A DNA stretch of 19,499 nt from Stenotrophomonas maltophilia (GTDB lineage Bacteria > Pseudomonadota > Gammaproteobacteria > Xanthomonadales > Xanthomonadaceae): contig DGIP01000261.1 in assembly GCA_002386405.1 (NCBI GenBank), positions 1,321-20,819 of the forward strand. The letters are read 5' to 3'. The position numbers were made by a program, and so were the translations under genes. Below are positions 1-8,763 of this stretch, one piece after another (within the stretch, counting starts at the first letter, position 1; each line of letters opens with the position of its first letter). Under the pieces are notes generated by a model. That model saw only the letters and a program-made list of their open reading frames with translations, made no database searches and was not told where the DNA came from.

Positions 1-1560
1 GACATGGCCGCCATCGAAAAGCGCATGGGCGAGCTGATCGCGCAGGACTACGACGTGGTCAAGAAGGTCACCCCGCGCGCCGAAGTGGTGGAGATCTTCA
101 AGGCCCGTGGCGAAGACTACAAACTGCGCCTGATCGAAGACATGCCGGCCGACATCGAGGCCATGGGCATGTACTACCACCAGGAATACGTGGACATGTG
201 CCGCGGCCCGCACGTGCCCAACACGCGCTTCCTGAAGGCCTTCAAGCTGACCCGCATTTCCGGCGCCTACTGGCGTGGCGATGCGCAGAACGAGCAGCTG
301 CAGCGCATCTACGGCACCGCCTGGGCCGACAAGAAGCAGCTTGAGGCCTACATCAAGCGCATCGAAGAAGCCGAAATGCGCGACCACCGCCGCATCGGCA
401 AGCAGCAGGACCTGTTCCACCTGCAGGAAGAGGCCCCGGGCCTGGTGTTCTGGCACCCCAAGGGCTGGGCGCTGTGGCAGGTGGTCGAGCAGTACATGCG
501 CAAGGTCTACCAGAAGAGCGGCTACGGCGAAGTGCGCTGCCCGCAGATCCTGGACGTGAGCCTGTGGAAGAAGTCCGGCCATTGGGACAACTACCAGGAC
601 AACATGTTCTTCACCGAATCGGAGAAGCGCACCTACGCGGTCAAGCCGATGAACTGCCCGGGCCACGTGCAGGTGTTCAACCAGGGCCTGCACAGCTACC
701 GCGACCTGCCGATCCGCTACGGCGAGTTCGGCTCCTGCCACCGCAACGAGCCCTCGGGCGCGCTGCACGGCATCCTGCGCGTGCGCGGTTTCACCCAGGA
801 CGACGGCCACGTGTTCTGCACCGAATCGCAGATCGAAGCGGAAGTGACCGCCTTCCACCAGCAGGCGCTGGCGGTGTACCAGCACTTCGGCTTTGAGGAG
901 ATCCAGATCAAGATCGCCCTGCGCCCCGAATCGCGCCTGGGCGACGATGCCACCTGGGACAAGGCCGAAGCCGCACTGCGCTCGGCGCTGTCCAGCTGTG
1001 GCGTGGAATGGCAGGAGCTGCCGGGCGAGGGCGCCTTCTACGGCCCGAAGATCGAGTACCACCTCAAGGACGCCATCGGCCGTACCTGGCAGCTGGGCAC
1101 CATGCAGGTCGATTTCATGATGCCCGGCCGCCTGGGCGCCGAGTACGTGGACGAAAACAGCCAGAAGAAGCACCCGGTCATGCTGCACCGGGCCATCGTG
1201 GGCTCCATGGAGCGCTTCATCGGCATCCTGATCGAACACCATGCCGGCCAGTTCCCGGCCTGGCTGGCCCCGACCCAGGCGGTGGTGGCCAATATCACCG
1301 ATGCCCAGGCTGAATACGTGCAGGAAGTGACGAAAACCCTTGCAGATCAAGGCTTCCGGGTAACGTCCGATTTGCGCAATGAGAAGATCGGTTATAAGAT
1401 TCGCGAGCATACGCTGCAGCGGGTCCCGTACCTGCTGGTGGTGGGCGACCGTGAGAAGGAAAACGGCGCCGTAGCCGTGCGTACGCGCTCGGGCGAGGAT
1501 CTGGGCAGCATGTCCGTCCAGGCGTTCGTCGAGCGGTTGCAGGCCGAACAGTCCGTGTAA
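1..1560 (+). CDS. thrS: Threonyl-tRNA synthetase, 5'-truncated by window edge
   Basis: Charges tRNA-Thr with threonine in the cytosol (class II synthetase). The reading frame is open from the first base, so the gene starts upstream; about 518 of the roughly 635 residues usual for the family are present and the N-terminal TGS domain is missing. Visible landmarks, in order: the CRGPH motif of the N2 editing domain near visible residue 66, the catalytic core with NCPGH (a zinc-ligand cysteine), class II motif 2 around [15 protein letters not shown], the TQDDGH segment with a second zinc-ligand histidine, motif 3 with [13 protein letters not shown], and a C-terminal anticodon-binding domain over about the last 90 residues. 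The stop TAA at 1558-1560 is followed by a GC-rich hairpin and then infC. The family identity is certain. In-frame ATG codons at 4 and 25 lie inside the gene and are not starts. Confidence 0.98.
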   Translation, partial: DMAAIEKRMGELIAQDYDVVKKVTPRAEVVEIFKARGEDYKLRLIEDMPADIEAMGMYYHQEYVDMCRGPHVPNTRFLKAFKLTRISGAYWRGDAQNEQLQRIYGTAWADKKQLEAYIKRIEEAEMRDHRRIGKQQDLFHLQEEAPGLVFWHPKGWALWQVVEQYMRKVYQKSGYGEVRCPQILDVSLWKKSGHWDNYQDNMFFTESEKRTYAVKPMNCPGHVQVFNQGLHSYRDLPIRYGEFGSCHRNEPSGALHGILRVRGFTQDDGHVFCTESQIEAEVTAFHQQALAVYQHFGFEEIQIKIALRPESRLGDDATWDKAEAALRSALSSCGVEWQELPGEGAFYGPKIEYHLKDAIGRTWQLGTMQVDFMMPGRLGAEYVDENSQKKHPVMLHRAIVGSMERFIGILIEHHAGQFPAWLAPTQAVVANITDAQAEYVQEVTKTLADQGFRVTSDLRNEKIGYKIREHTLQRVPYLLVVGDREKENGAVAVRTRSGEDLGSMSVQAFVERLQAEQSV

Positions 1561-1567
1561 GAAAGTC

Positions 1568-1600
1568 CCGGCCCTGCGGATGATCCGCGAGGGCCGGTTT
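1568..1600 (+). terminator. GC-rich hairpin between thrS and infC, possible partial terminator
   Basis: An 8-bp stem CCGGCCCT (1568-1575) with AGGGCCGG (1590-1597) continues into GCGGA/TCCGC around a TGA loop, with one bulged G at 1589. Only three T residues follow before GATT, so it is a weak intrinsic terminator at best. It could partly uncouple thrS from infC, act as an mRNA-processing or stability element, or position the infC start region. The structure is seen; the role is inferred. Confidence 0.5.
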
Positions 1601-1622
1601 GATTCCTCTGGGAGATTGCAAT

Positions 1623-2147
1623 ATCAGTACCCCTGACAACAAACAGAACCGCAAGAATCAGGAAATCCGGGTGCCGCGCGTACGCGTGATCGGCAGTGAC
1701 GGTGAAATGATTGGCGTGTTGACGCGTGACGAAGCGCTGTCGATGGCCGAAGACGAAGGTCTGGACCTGGTCGAGATTCAGCCGCAGGCTGATCCGCCGG
1801 TGTGCAAGATCATGGACTTCGGCAAGTTCAAGTTCGAAGCGCAGAAGAAGGCCAACGAGGCCAAGAAGAAGACCAAGCAGGTCGAGATCAAGGAAGTGAA
1901 GTTCCGCCCGGTCACCGATGAAGGCGACTACCAGATCAAGCTGCGCAAGATGCGCGGTTTCCTGGAAGAGGGTGACAAGATCAAGGTGAACATCCGCTTC
2001 CGTGGTCGTGAAATGAGCCATCAGGAACTGGGTCGCGAAATGGCCAACCGGATCGAAGCCGATCTGGGCGAGGACATCGTGATCGAGTCCCGCCCGCGCC
2101 TGGAAGGCCGGCAGATGGTCATGATGATCGCGCCGAAGAAGAAATAA
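1623..2147 (+). CDS. infC: Translation initiation factor IF-3 with a probable AUC start
   Basis: IF-3 binds the 30S subunit, keeps 50S off it and proofreads the start codon and initiator tRNA. The product from 1623 is 174 residues, matching family length. The N-terminal domain contains [16 protein letters not shown] and the linker is lysine-rich ([14 protein letters not shown]). The C-terminal domain carries [18 protein letters not shown] and ends in APKKK. No ATG, GTG or TTG fits the ribosome-binding site: GGGAG at 1610-1613/1614 is spaced correctly only for ATC at 1623, giving a protein that begins (M)[10 protein letters not shown]. The in-frame TTG at 1599 precedes that site and would add eight residues unlike the family. 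Rare AUU/AUC-type infC starts are known to let IF-3 repress its own translation, so the same autoregulation is inferred here. Confidence 0.95.
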   Translation: MSTPDNKQNRKNQEIRVPRVRVIGSDGEMIGVLTRDEALSMAEDEGLDLVEIQPQADPPVCKIMDFGKFKFEAQKKANEAKKKTKQVEIKEVKFRPVTDEGDYQIKLRKMRGFLEEGDKIKVNIRFRGREMSHQELGREMANRIEADLGEDIVIESRPRLEGRQMVMMIAPKKK

Positions 2148-2199
2148 CCGCGCTGGCCCGCCGCGCGCCACCTCGCACGTGGCGCTGCAGGCCACCCGC

Positions 2200-2222
2200 G
2201 TAGAGCCACGCCCTGCGTGGCT
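2200..2222 (+). repeat. SMAG-type (GTAG-headed) REP palindrome
   Basis: The tetranucleotide GTAG (2200-2203) is followed by a perfect 8-bp inverted repeat AGCCACGC / GCGTGGCT (2204-2211 and 2215-2222) with a CCT loop. That layout, GTAG at one end of a short palindrome, is the definition of the SMAG repeats described in Stenotrophomonas maltophilia. Such REPs are dispersed by REP-associated tyrosine transposases and can act as 3'-end mRNA stabilisers. Here it lies 53 bases behind infC, where it may stabilise or delimit the infC transcript. Only one copy was found in this window. Confidence 0.7.
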
Positions 2223-2304
2223 TCGCGGACCCGAACCGCGCGTGGCTCCGCCGCGCGCCGTTCAGGTTGGGTTGCTCACGAGCAAACCCCGCCCAATCAA
2301 AGGT

Positions 2305-2333
2305 TTGCAACCGTCACAGTTCCCATGCATAAT
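2305..2333 (+). promoter_or_regulatory. Sigma-70-type promoter for rpmI-rplT
   Basis: A -35-like TTGCAA (2305-2310) and a -10-like CATAAT (2328-2333) are separated by exactly 17 bases, predicting a transcript start near 2340. This gives rpmI-rplT a promoter independent of thrS-infC. It is one of the few AT-rich patches in this GC-rich block. Confidence 0.65.
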
Positions 2334-2339
2334 GGGCGA

Positions 2340-2510
2340 CCCCGTTTTTGCGGGGCTGCTGTTTTGAACGGTTTCAAGCTTTTCAACGGCAACAGGACCG
2401 GCCTGGTTCCCAATGGGGATCCCGGGCTTACAAGCAGGCAAGGGCACGGACGGAAAGTGTGGCAATGCCACCGCCCTGGTCAGTGACAAAACATCATCAA
2501 GGACATTGCA
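2340..2510 (+). promoter_or_regulatory. Structured 5' leader of rpmI-rplT, candidate L20 autoregulatory region
   Basis: The predicted transcript has about 170 untranslated bases before rpmI. It opens with a hairpin CCCCG/CGGGG (2340-2344 and 2351-2355), and near its end holds GTGGC-AAT-GCCAC nested between AGGGC and GCCCT arms. In E. coli and Bacillus, ribosomal protein L20 represses this operon by binding leader RNA, so a comparable control is the natural hypothesis. I could not establish the pseudoknot or the L20 target by eye. The rest of the 363-base infC-rpmI gap (2148-2304) contains the SMAG repeat and GC-rich sequence with no gene. Confidence 0.5.
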
Positions 2511-2708
2511 ATGCCCAAGATCAAGACCAACCGGGCGGCGGCCAAGCGTTTCCGCAAGACCGCCTCCGGTAAGTTCAAGGCTGGCCACGCCAACCGTAGC
2601 CACATCCTCACGAAGAAGTCGACCAAGCGGAAGCGCAATCTGCGTCAGACGAACCATGTTCGTGCAGAAGACGCAGGCCGTTTGAACCGTATGCTTCCCT
2701 ACCTCTGA
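2511..2708 (+). CDS. rpmI: 50S ribosomal protein L35
   Basis: A 65-residue, very basic protein of the large ribosomal subunit. It begins [14 protein letters not shown] and has the family pattern AxHxLTKKSxKRKRxLR, here in the form [18 protein letters not shown], ending RLNRMLPYL. The ATG follows an AAGGA ribosome-binding site (2499-2503) at good spacing. The stop TGA overlaps the ribosome-binding site of rplT, so the two proteins are probably translated in a coupled way, as in other bacteria. Confidence 0.98.
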   Translation: MPKIKTNRAAAKRFRKTASGKFKAGHANRSHILTKKSTKRKRNLRQTNHVRAEDAGRLNRMLPYL

Positions 2709-2718
2709 GGACTGACCC

Positions 2719-3078
2719 ATGGCACGAGTAAAGCGTGGCGTACAGGCGCGTCGCCGCCACAAGAAAATTCTGACCCTGGCCAAGGGCTACTACAACGCCC
2801 GCCGCAAGGTGTTCCGTGTTGCCAAGCAGGCCGTCATCAAGGCCCAGCAGTACGCCTACATCGGTCGTAAGCAGAAGAAGCGTAATTTCCGTTCGCTGTG
2901 GATCACCCGCATCAACGCGGCTGCCCGCATCAATGGTCTGAGCTACAGCCGTTTCATGAACGGCCTGCTGAAGGCTGGTATCACCCTGGACCGCAAGGTC
3001 CTGGCCGATATCGCCGTGCACGACGCAGCTGGTTTTGCAGCACTGGCCGAAAAGGCCAAGGGCGCGCTGGCGGCATAA
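2719..3078 (+). CDS. rplT: 50S ribosomal protein L20
   Basis: A 119-residue protein required early in 50S assembly, binding 23S rRNA; in several bacteria it also represses its own operon. The N-terminal basic extension ([17 protein letters not shown]) and the globular half with [20 protein letters not shown] are diagnostic. The start ATG is ten bases after the rpmI stop, with GAGGA (2707-2711) as ribosome-binding site overlapping that stop. Full length and intact. Confidence 0.98.
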
Positions 3079-3090
3079 GTCCATTCCCCG

Positions 3091-3113
3091 CCGTTGCCGT
3101 GCAAACGCAACGG
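3091..3113 (+). promoter_or_regulatory. Upstream hairpin of the rplT-pheS attenuator region
   Basis: A perfect 7-bp stem CCGTTGC (3091-3097) / GCAACGG (3107-3113) lies between the rplT stop and the terminator-like hairpin. An outer CCCG/CGGG pairing can extend it with a small bulge. It might be an alternative structure in an attenuation switch or simply a stable 3' end for the rplT message. No competing pairing with the next hairpin is obvious by eye. Confidence 0.4.
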
Positions 3114-3123
3114 CTGCGGGTAA

Positions 3124-4266
<1,143 letters not shown>

Positions 4267-4324
4267 CGCCGAACGACATTCATCACGGCCCAGGCGCCTG
4301 CGCCGGGCCCACCAGGGTGACACC

Positions 4325-6703
4325 ATGAAATTCTCTGAAAACTGGCTGCGCAGCCACGTTCCCACCACCGCCTCGCGCGACGAGCTGAGCGCGGTGCTGA
4401 CCGCCATCGGCCTGGAAGTTGAAGAGGTCACCGACCTCGGCGCCAGCCTGGACCACGTGGTGGTGGCGCGCATCGTCACCGCCGAGCGCCACCCCGAAGC
4501 CGACCGCCTGCAGATCTGCCAGGTCGATGCCGGGCAGGGCGAGCAGCTGCAGATCGTGTGCGGCGCGCCCAACGCGCGCCCGGGCCTGGTGGCACCGCTG
4601 GCGATGATCGGCGCGAAGATCGGCGACTTCAACATCAAGGCGGCCAAGCTGCGCGGCGTGGATTCCAACGGCATGCTGTGTTCGGCCAAGGAACTCGGCC
4701 TGGACAGCGACGCCTCGGGGCTGTTCGAGCTGCCCGATGACGCCCCGGTGGGTCAGTCGCTGGTGGAATACCTCGGGCTGCCCGACGCCAGCATCGAGAT
4801 CAAGCTCACCCCCAACCGCGCCGACTGCTTCAGCGTGCGCGGCATCGCCTTCGACGTGGCCGCCGCGTGCGCCAGTGAAGTGGTGCCGTTCAACGCCGCG
4901 CCGGTCGCCGCCGTGGGCAGCCGCGAACTGACCATCGCCCTGGATGCCGGCGCCGAAGCGCCGCGTTACCTGGGCCGTGTGATCGAAGGCGTGAACCCGC
5001 GCGCCGCCACCCCGCTGTGGATGGCCGAGCGCCTGCGCCGCAGCGGCGTGCGCCCGGTGTCGCTGCTGGTCGACATCACCCAGTACGTGATGCTGGAGCT
5101 GGGCCAGCCGATGCACGCCTACGACCTGGGCACCCTGCAGGGCAGCATCGCCGTGCGCCGCGCGCGCGCCGGCGAAACCCTGAAGCTGCTGGATGGCCGC
5201 GATGCCGCGCTGGACGACGGCTTCCTGGTCATCACCGACGCCGACCGCCCGCTGGGCCTGGCCGGCATCATGGGCGGTTACGACACCCGCGTCACCGACG
5301 ACACCACTGCCGTGTTCCTGGAGGCCGCGCACTTCGCGCCGGCCGCCATCATGGGCCGTGGCCGCAAGCTGGGCCTGCACACCGACGCCGGCCACCGCTT
5401 CGAGCGTGGCGTGGACCCGGCGCTGCCGCGCACCGCCATCGAATACGCCACCCGCCTGGTGCTGGACCTGGCCGGCGGCACCCCGGCCCCGGTGACCGAA
5501 GCCGTGCGCGAAGCCGACCTGCCGCCCACCGCCACGATCGGCCTGCGCCGCGCGCGCATCGCCCGCGTGCTGGGCATCCAGATTGCCGATGCCGACGTGG
5601 AGCGCATCCTGCGCGCGCTGGGCATGGAGGTGGCCGCCGCCGCCGAGGGCTGGCACGTCACCGCGCCCAGCCGCCGCTTCGACATCGCCATCGAAGAAGA
5701 CCTCATTGAAGAGCTGGCCCGCATCCACGGCTACGAGCGCATTCCCACCACCCTGCCGAGCGGTGCAGCGCGGATCGCCATGCCCAGCGAGACCCGCCTG
5801 GATGACCTGAGCACGCGCCGCCAGCTGGTGGCCCGCGACCTGCAGGAAACCATCAACTACGCCTTCGTCGACGCCGGCCTGCTGGCCCAGTGGCAGCTGC
5901 AGGACAACGTGGTGGCCCTGGCCAACCCGCTGTCGGCCGAGCTGGCGGTGATGCGCCCGGCGCTGCTGCCGGGCCTGGTGGCGACCTTGGGCCGCAATGC
6001 CGCGCGCCAGCAGGGCACCGTGCGCCTGTTCGAGCTGGGCCGCGTGTTCCACCCGCAGGCCGGGCAGGGCGCCGCCCCGCTGGAAACCCAGCGGGTGGCC
6101 GTGGCCGTGTGTGGCGATGCCACCCCGCAGCAGTGGGGCCTGGCCACCCGCAAGGTCGATTTCCATGACCTCAAGGGCGACCTGGAATCGCTGGCCGCCG
6201 CTTCCGGCGCCGCGCTCAGCTTCGTGCCCTCCACCCGCCCGTACGGCCACCCGGCGCGCTCGGCCGAGGTGCTGCGCGATGGCGCCAGCATCGGCTGGAT
6301 CGGCCAGATCCATCCGCGCCTGGCCAAGGCCATGGACATCGACGTGGACGTGTTCGGCCTCGAGCTGGACCTGGCCCCGCTGGCGGCCCGCAGCCTGCCG
6401 CGCGCCACCGAGCTGTCCCGTTTCCCGTCCGTGCGCCGCGACCTGGCCTTCCTGGTGCCCGAAGCGGCCGCCTGGACCGACCTGGAAGCCACCCTGCGCC
6501 GGGCCGTGGGCCCGCTGCTGCGCCAGGTGACCCTGTTCGACCGCTACGTGGGCCAGGGGGTCGAGCCGGGCTTCAAGAGTCTCGCTATGGGCTTGATTTT
6601 GCAGGACAAGTCGCGCACTCTGACGGACCGCGACGTGGATGCGGTGGTCACCGAGGCGGTGGCCGCAATGGAGCGTGAACACCACGCCCGGATCCGCGGT
6701 TGA
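4325..6703 (+). CDS. pheT: Phenylalanyl-tRNA synthetase beta subunit
   Basis: Beta chain of PheRS, which binds and edits tRNA-Phe. It has 792 residues, the usual bacterial length. Domains in order: an N-terminal B1 segment (MKFSENWLRSHV); a tRNA-binding OB domain at about residues 40-150; the B3/B4 editing region at about 210-390, containing LVDITQYVMLELGQPMHAYD and LAGIMGG; a B5 domain at about 400-475; a degenerate class II-like core containing EDLIEELARIHGYE; and the C-terminal FDX-ACB anticodon-binding domain at about 697-790 (FPSVRRDLAFLV ... LTDRDVDAVV). An AGGGTGA ribosome-binding site precedes ATG 4325. The gene sits between pheS and ihfA, the standard gammaproteobacterial order. Confidence 0.98.
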   Translation: MKFSENWLRSHVPTTASRDELSAVLTAIGLEVEEVTDLGASLDHVVVARIVTAERHPEADRLQICQVDAGQGEQLQIVCGAPNARPGLVAPLAMIGAKIGDFNIKAAKLRGVDSNGMLCSAKELGLDSDASGLFELPDDAPVGQSLVEYLGLPDASIEIKLTPNRADCFSVRGIAFDVAAACASEVVPFNAAPVAAVGSRELTIALDAGAEAPRYLGRVIEGVNPRAATPLWMAERLRRSGVRPVSLLVDITQYVMLELGQPMHAYDLGTLQGSIAVRRARAGETLKLLDGRDAALDDGFLVITDADRPLGLAGIMGGYDTRVTDDTTAVFLEAAHFAPAAIMGRGRKLGLHTDAGHRFERGVDPALPRTAIEYATRLVLDLAGGTPAPVTEAVREADLPPTATIGLRRARIARVLGIQIADADVERILRALGMEVAAAAEGWHVTAPSRRFDIAIEEDLIEELARIHGYERIPTTLPSGAARIAMPSETRLDDLSTRRQLVARDLQETINYAFVDAGLLAQWQLQDNVVALANPLSAELAVMRPALLPGLVATLGRNAARQQGTVRLFELGRVFHPQAGQGAAPLETQRVAVAVCGDATPQQWGLATRKVDFHDLKGDLESLAAASGAALSFVPSTRPYGHPARSAEVLRDGASIGWIGQIHPRLAKAMDIDVDVFGLELDLAPLAARSLPRATELSRFPSVRRDLAFLVPEAAAWTDLEATLRRAVGPLLRQVTLFDRYVGQGVEPGFKSLAMGLILQDKSRTLTDRDVDAVVTEAVAAMEREHHARIRG

Positions 6704-6729
6704 GCGGGCAGCATGGGGGGTAGCAGGCA

Positions 6730-7029
6730 ATGGCATTGACCAAGGCTGAGATGGCCGAAAAGCTGTTCGACGAAGTGGGTCTGAACAAGCGCGAAGCCAA
6801 GGAATTTGTCGACGCGTTCTTCGATGTACTGCGTGAAGCGTTGGAACAGGGACGTCAGGTGAAGCTTTCCGGCTTCGGCAACTTCGACCTGCGGCGCAAG
6901 AACCAGCGCCCGGGCCGCAACCCGAAGACCGGCGAGGAAATTCCGATTTCCGCCCGTACGGTGGTCACCTTCCGTCCGGGCCAGAAGCTCAAGGAAAGGG
7001 TAGAGGCATATGCTGGATCCGGGCAGTAA
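6730..7029 (+). CDS. ihfA: Integration host factor alpha subunit
   Basis: One chain of the IHF heterodimer, a sequence-specific DNA-bending nucleoid protein used in recombination, replication and promoter architecture. The product is 99 residues, the same length as E. coli IhfA. It begins [23 protein letters not shown] and has the core [21 protein letters not shown] followed by [13 protein letters not shown]; the proline in the RNPKTG arm tip is the DNA-intercalating residue of the family. It starts 26 bases after pheT, as in E. coli. Its 3' end overlaps the next gene by 20 bases. Confidence 0.97.
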   Translation: MALTKAEMAEKLFDEVGLNKREAKEFVDAFFDVLREALEQGRQVKLSGFGNFDLRRKNQRPGRNPKTGEEIPISARTVVTFRPGQKLKERVEAYAGSGQ

Positions 7030-7366
7030 CCGCGAACTTCCGCCGATACCGGCCAAGCGCTACTTCACCATTGGTGAAGTCAGCGAGCTGTGCGATGTAA
7101 AGCCGCACGTGCTGCGCTACTGGGAAACCGAATTTCCCAGCCTGGAACCGGCCAAGCGCCGTGGCAACCGCCGCTACTACCAGCGCCACGACGTGCTGAT
7201 GGTGCGCCAGATCCGCGGCCTGCTCTACGAACAGGGCTACACCATCGGCGGTGCCCGCCTGCGCCTGGAAGGTGCCGGCGCGCGCGACGAATCGGCGCTG
7301 AGCAACCAGATCATCAAGCAGACGCGGATGGAGCTGGAAGAAGTGCTCCAGCTGCTGCGTCGCTGA
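7010..7366 (+). CDS. MerR-family transcriptional regulator co-encoded with ihfA
   Basis: A 118-residue protein whose first half is a MerR winged helix: [25 protein letters not shown], then [13 protein letters not shown] and the [13 protein letters not shown] segment. The C-terminal third is a short helical, dimerising coiled-coil stretch ([19 protein letters not shown]). No cysteine or ligand-binding domain follows, so it is not a metal sensor of the classical MerR type. The start ATG overlaps the end of ihfA by 20 bases and is preceded by AAGGAAAGGG and GAGG, indicating coupled expression. This pairing with ihfA is common in gammaproteobacteria; the target genes are not known to me. Confidence 0.93.
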   Translation: MLDPGSNRELPPIPAKRYFTIGEVSELCDVKPHVLRYWETEFPSLEPAKRRGNRRYYQRHDVLMVRQIRGLLYEQGYTIGGARLRLEGAGARDESALSNQIIKQTRMELEEVLQLLRR

Positions 7367-7388
7367 ACCATTTTTCGATCAAACCGGT

Positions 7389-7394
7389 TATACT
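7389..7394 (+). promoter_or_regulatory. -10 element for the tRNA-Pro gene
   Basis: TATACT at 7389-7394 is a near-consensus -10 in an AT-rich patch between merR and the tRNA. A GC-rich discriminator follows, as in stringently controlled stable RNA promoters. The -35 is weak; no good hexamer lies at 16-18 bases upstream. The mature tRNA starts about 40 bases downstream. Confidence 0.5.
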
Positions 7395-7433
7395 CGTCGG
7401 CCCGCTGAGAGGCGGGGACAACACCAGCAACAT

Positions 7434-7510
7434 CGGGGCGTAGCGCAGCCTGGTAGCGCATCTGCCTGGGGGGCAGAGGGTCGTCGGTTCAAATCCGGCC
7501 GTCCCGACCA
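7434..7510 (+). tRNA. tRNA-Pro, anticodon GGG
   Basis: A complete 77-nucleotide cloverleaf with encoded CCA. The acceptor stem pairs CGGGGCG with CGTCCCG (one G-U), the D arm is GCGC..GCGC, the anticodon stem is TCTGC/GCAGA around the loop CTGGGGG, placing GGG at positions 34-36, and the T arm contains GGTTCAAATCC. It reads CCC (and by wobble CCU) proline codons. The 3' flank is a strong terminator and then a lower-GC accessory region, which makes this tRNA gene a plausible island integration point, although no integrase or duplicated 3' end is visible. Confidence 0.97.
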
Positions 7511-7529
7511 CTGTTGGTGACACGATCAA

Positions 7530-7564
7530 GGGTTCGCACTTCTGGTGCGGGCCCTTTTTTGTTT
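7530..7564 (+). terminator. Intrinsic terminator of tRNA-Pro
   Basis: A 10-bp stem GGGTTCGCAC (7530-7539) / GTGCGGGCCC (7545-7554), including two G-U pairs, with loop TTCTG, is followed by six T residues, a G and four more T residues. It ends the tRNA transcript and insulates the accessory genes downstream. Confidence 0.85.
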
Positions 7565-7872
7565 TGGTGGCGTCAACCACTGGAACGACCAACCGGATCG
7601 GATTCATGAAAGGTTGGATTCCGACAAGTCGACCGCTCGCGGCTAGAAGGGCAGCGCAGGCCCTATCCACTAAATCATCTGGAATATGCCGGCTGAGCTG
7701 CTGGAGATGTCAGTTTTAGCCCATTCCAAGCGCCCAGTTTCGATAACGCGATCAAGGTTTTATCCTTCTGTCCCCGGTGCATTACTTCCAAGTAAAACAC
7801 TGGGACCGGGCGCACCTTTCTGGCAAGTGCGCAGTGCTACGGTTGCGCCCCCTGATTTCTGGACGCGCTTAC
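7565..7872. other. Gene-free stretch between the tRNA terminator and the TPR-like gene
   Basis: About 308 bases with no convincing gene. It contains a loose inverted repeat CCAACC...GGTTGG near 7590-7615. A short open frame from GTG 7777 runs into the next gene and could extend that protein N-terminally by 32 residues, but there is no good ribosome-binding site and the added sequence looks non-coding. No copy of the tRNA 3' end, integrase remnant or IS end was recognised. Confidence 0.5.
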
Positions 7873-8763
7873 ATGTCTACCAGCGCCACTCCCGACACGA
7901 TCTTCAACCACACGCTGAGCGAGGCGTTTGAGGCACTCAAGGCAGGTGCCAATGACCTGGTGACGGTGCGCAGAATCCAAAAGCGAGCGGACGAGCTCAC
8001 GTCCATGGATGTAGCTGGGGCTTGGGAGCTGCGCGCGTACGCATCGGCTATCAACGATGGCTTTGATGCTGCGGACGAGATGTTCGCGTGTGCACTTCGC
8101 CTTCAGCCGGGCAATCTGAACGTACGGGTGCGTTGGTTGGCTATGCTTTGTGTCACAGGGCAGGTCGGCAAAGTAAAGGAAAAATTTGTCGCATTTCGGC
8201 CCACATTAGATGGCAACTTCGCTGCCATGAGCGCGGTGATCAGCCTGCTTGGGTACGTCGGACTGCTCCATGATGCGTTCCGACTCCGCGAACGGGTCGC
8301 CGCCTTGGGTGGGAACCCGGGAGTACATGTATTCGACGGCGAGTTTGGTTTGGGATCCGCTGCTGAGGCAGTTCCGGCGAATGCGCTCTCAACGGATGAC
8401 TTCCCAGAGCCACTGCCTTGCAGCGTGTACACATTCTCGGCGGAGGAGGCAGAGGAGGTTCTTGCAGAGCAAGGCTTGGGTATCGACGCGTGGTCGGAGC
8501 CGATTGGTTGTGCAATCCGGTTTCTCCGCCAGAAGAGGTTGAAGGTCGTTGCGGTGAAGTCATCCTTCATTCCCCACGATGATCGTGCGACCGCAATGCA
8601 CTTCCAGCTGCTGATCGTTGCCACGCCCGATATCTGCTGGGAGGCCGAATGGGAGTTCTGCGGGGTCCTCGTGGATCGTGATTTCCCAATCATCAACTCC
8701 GGCACGGCAACCATTGCCTTCATCCCCACGTTAAGGGAGGCGCCCTGTGCCAATCACTCCTGA
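7873..8763 (+). CDS. Uncharacterised protein with TPR-like N-terminal half, partner of a HEPN protein
   Basis: 296 residues from ATG 7873; family not recognised. About residues 15-145 form helical pairs resembling tetratricopeptide repeats: AWELRAYASAINDGFDAADEMF, then ALRLQPGNLNVRVRWLAMLC, then a third pair ending LLHDAFRLRERVAAL. After a Pro-rich linker near 175-182, about residues 183-288 alternate strand-like and helix-like segments (LKVVAVKSSFI, FQLLIVA, ATIAFIPTL), suggesting a separate alpha/beta domain. There is no signal peptide or membrane segment, so it is probably cytosolic. Its last 17 bases overlap the downstream HEPN gene, implying a two-gene unit and perhaps a complex. Composition is less GC-rich than the pheST block, consistent with horizontal acquisition. 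A regulator, antitoxin or sensor role is inference. Confidence 0.8.
   Translation: MSTSATPDTIFNHTLSEAFEALKAGANDLVTVRRIQKRADELTSMDVAGAWELRAYASAINDGFDAADEMFACALRLQPGNLNVRVRWLAMLCVTGQVGKVKEKFVAFRPTLDGNFAAMSAVISLLGYVGLLHDAFRLRERVAALGGNPGVHVFDGEFGLGSAAEAVPANALSTDDFPEPLPCSVYTFSAEEAEEVLAEQGLGIDAWSEPIGCAIRFLRQKRLKVVAVKSSFIPHDDRATAMHFQLLIVATPDICWEAEWEFCGVLVDRDFPIINSGTATIAFIPTLREAPCANHS

Noticed and set aside
4283..6736. Very long minus-strand ORF of 817 residues opposite pheT
   Set aside because: Antisense shadow of GC-rich coding sequence; the translation is Gly/His/Gln/Val-rich low complexity, and pheT is certain on the plus strand.
7314..7670. Minus-strand ORF of 118 residues across the tRNA region, containing [20 protein letters not shown]
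   Set aside because: This peptide is the well-known spurious translation of the reverse complement of a tRNA gene; the tRNA-Pro explains it.
7777..7872. GTG-started N-terminal extension of the TPR-like protein
   Set aside because: No ribosome-binding site and the 32 added residues look non-coding; kept only as an alternative.
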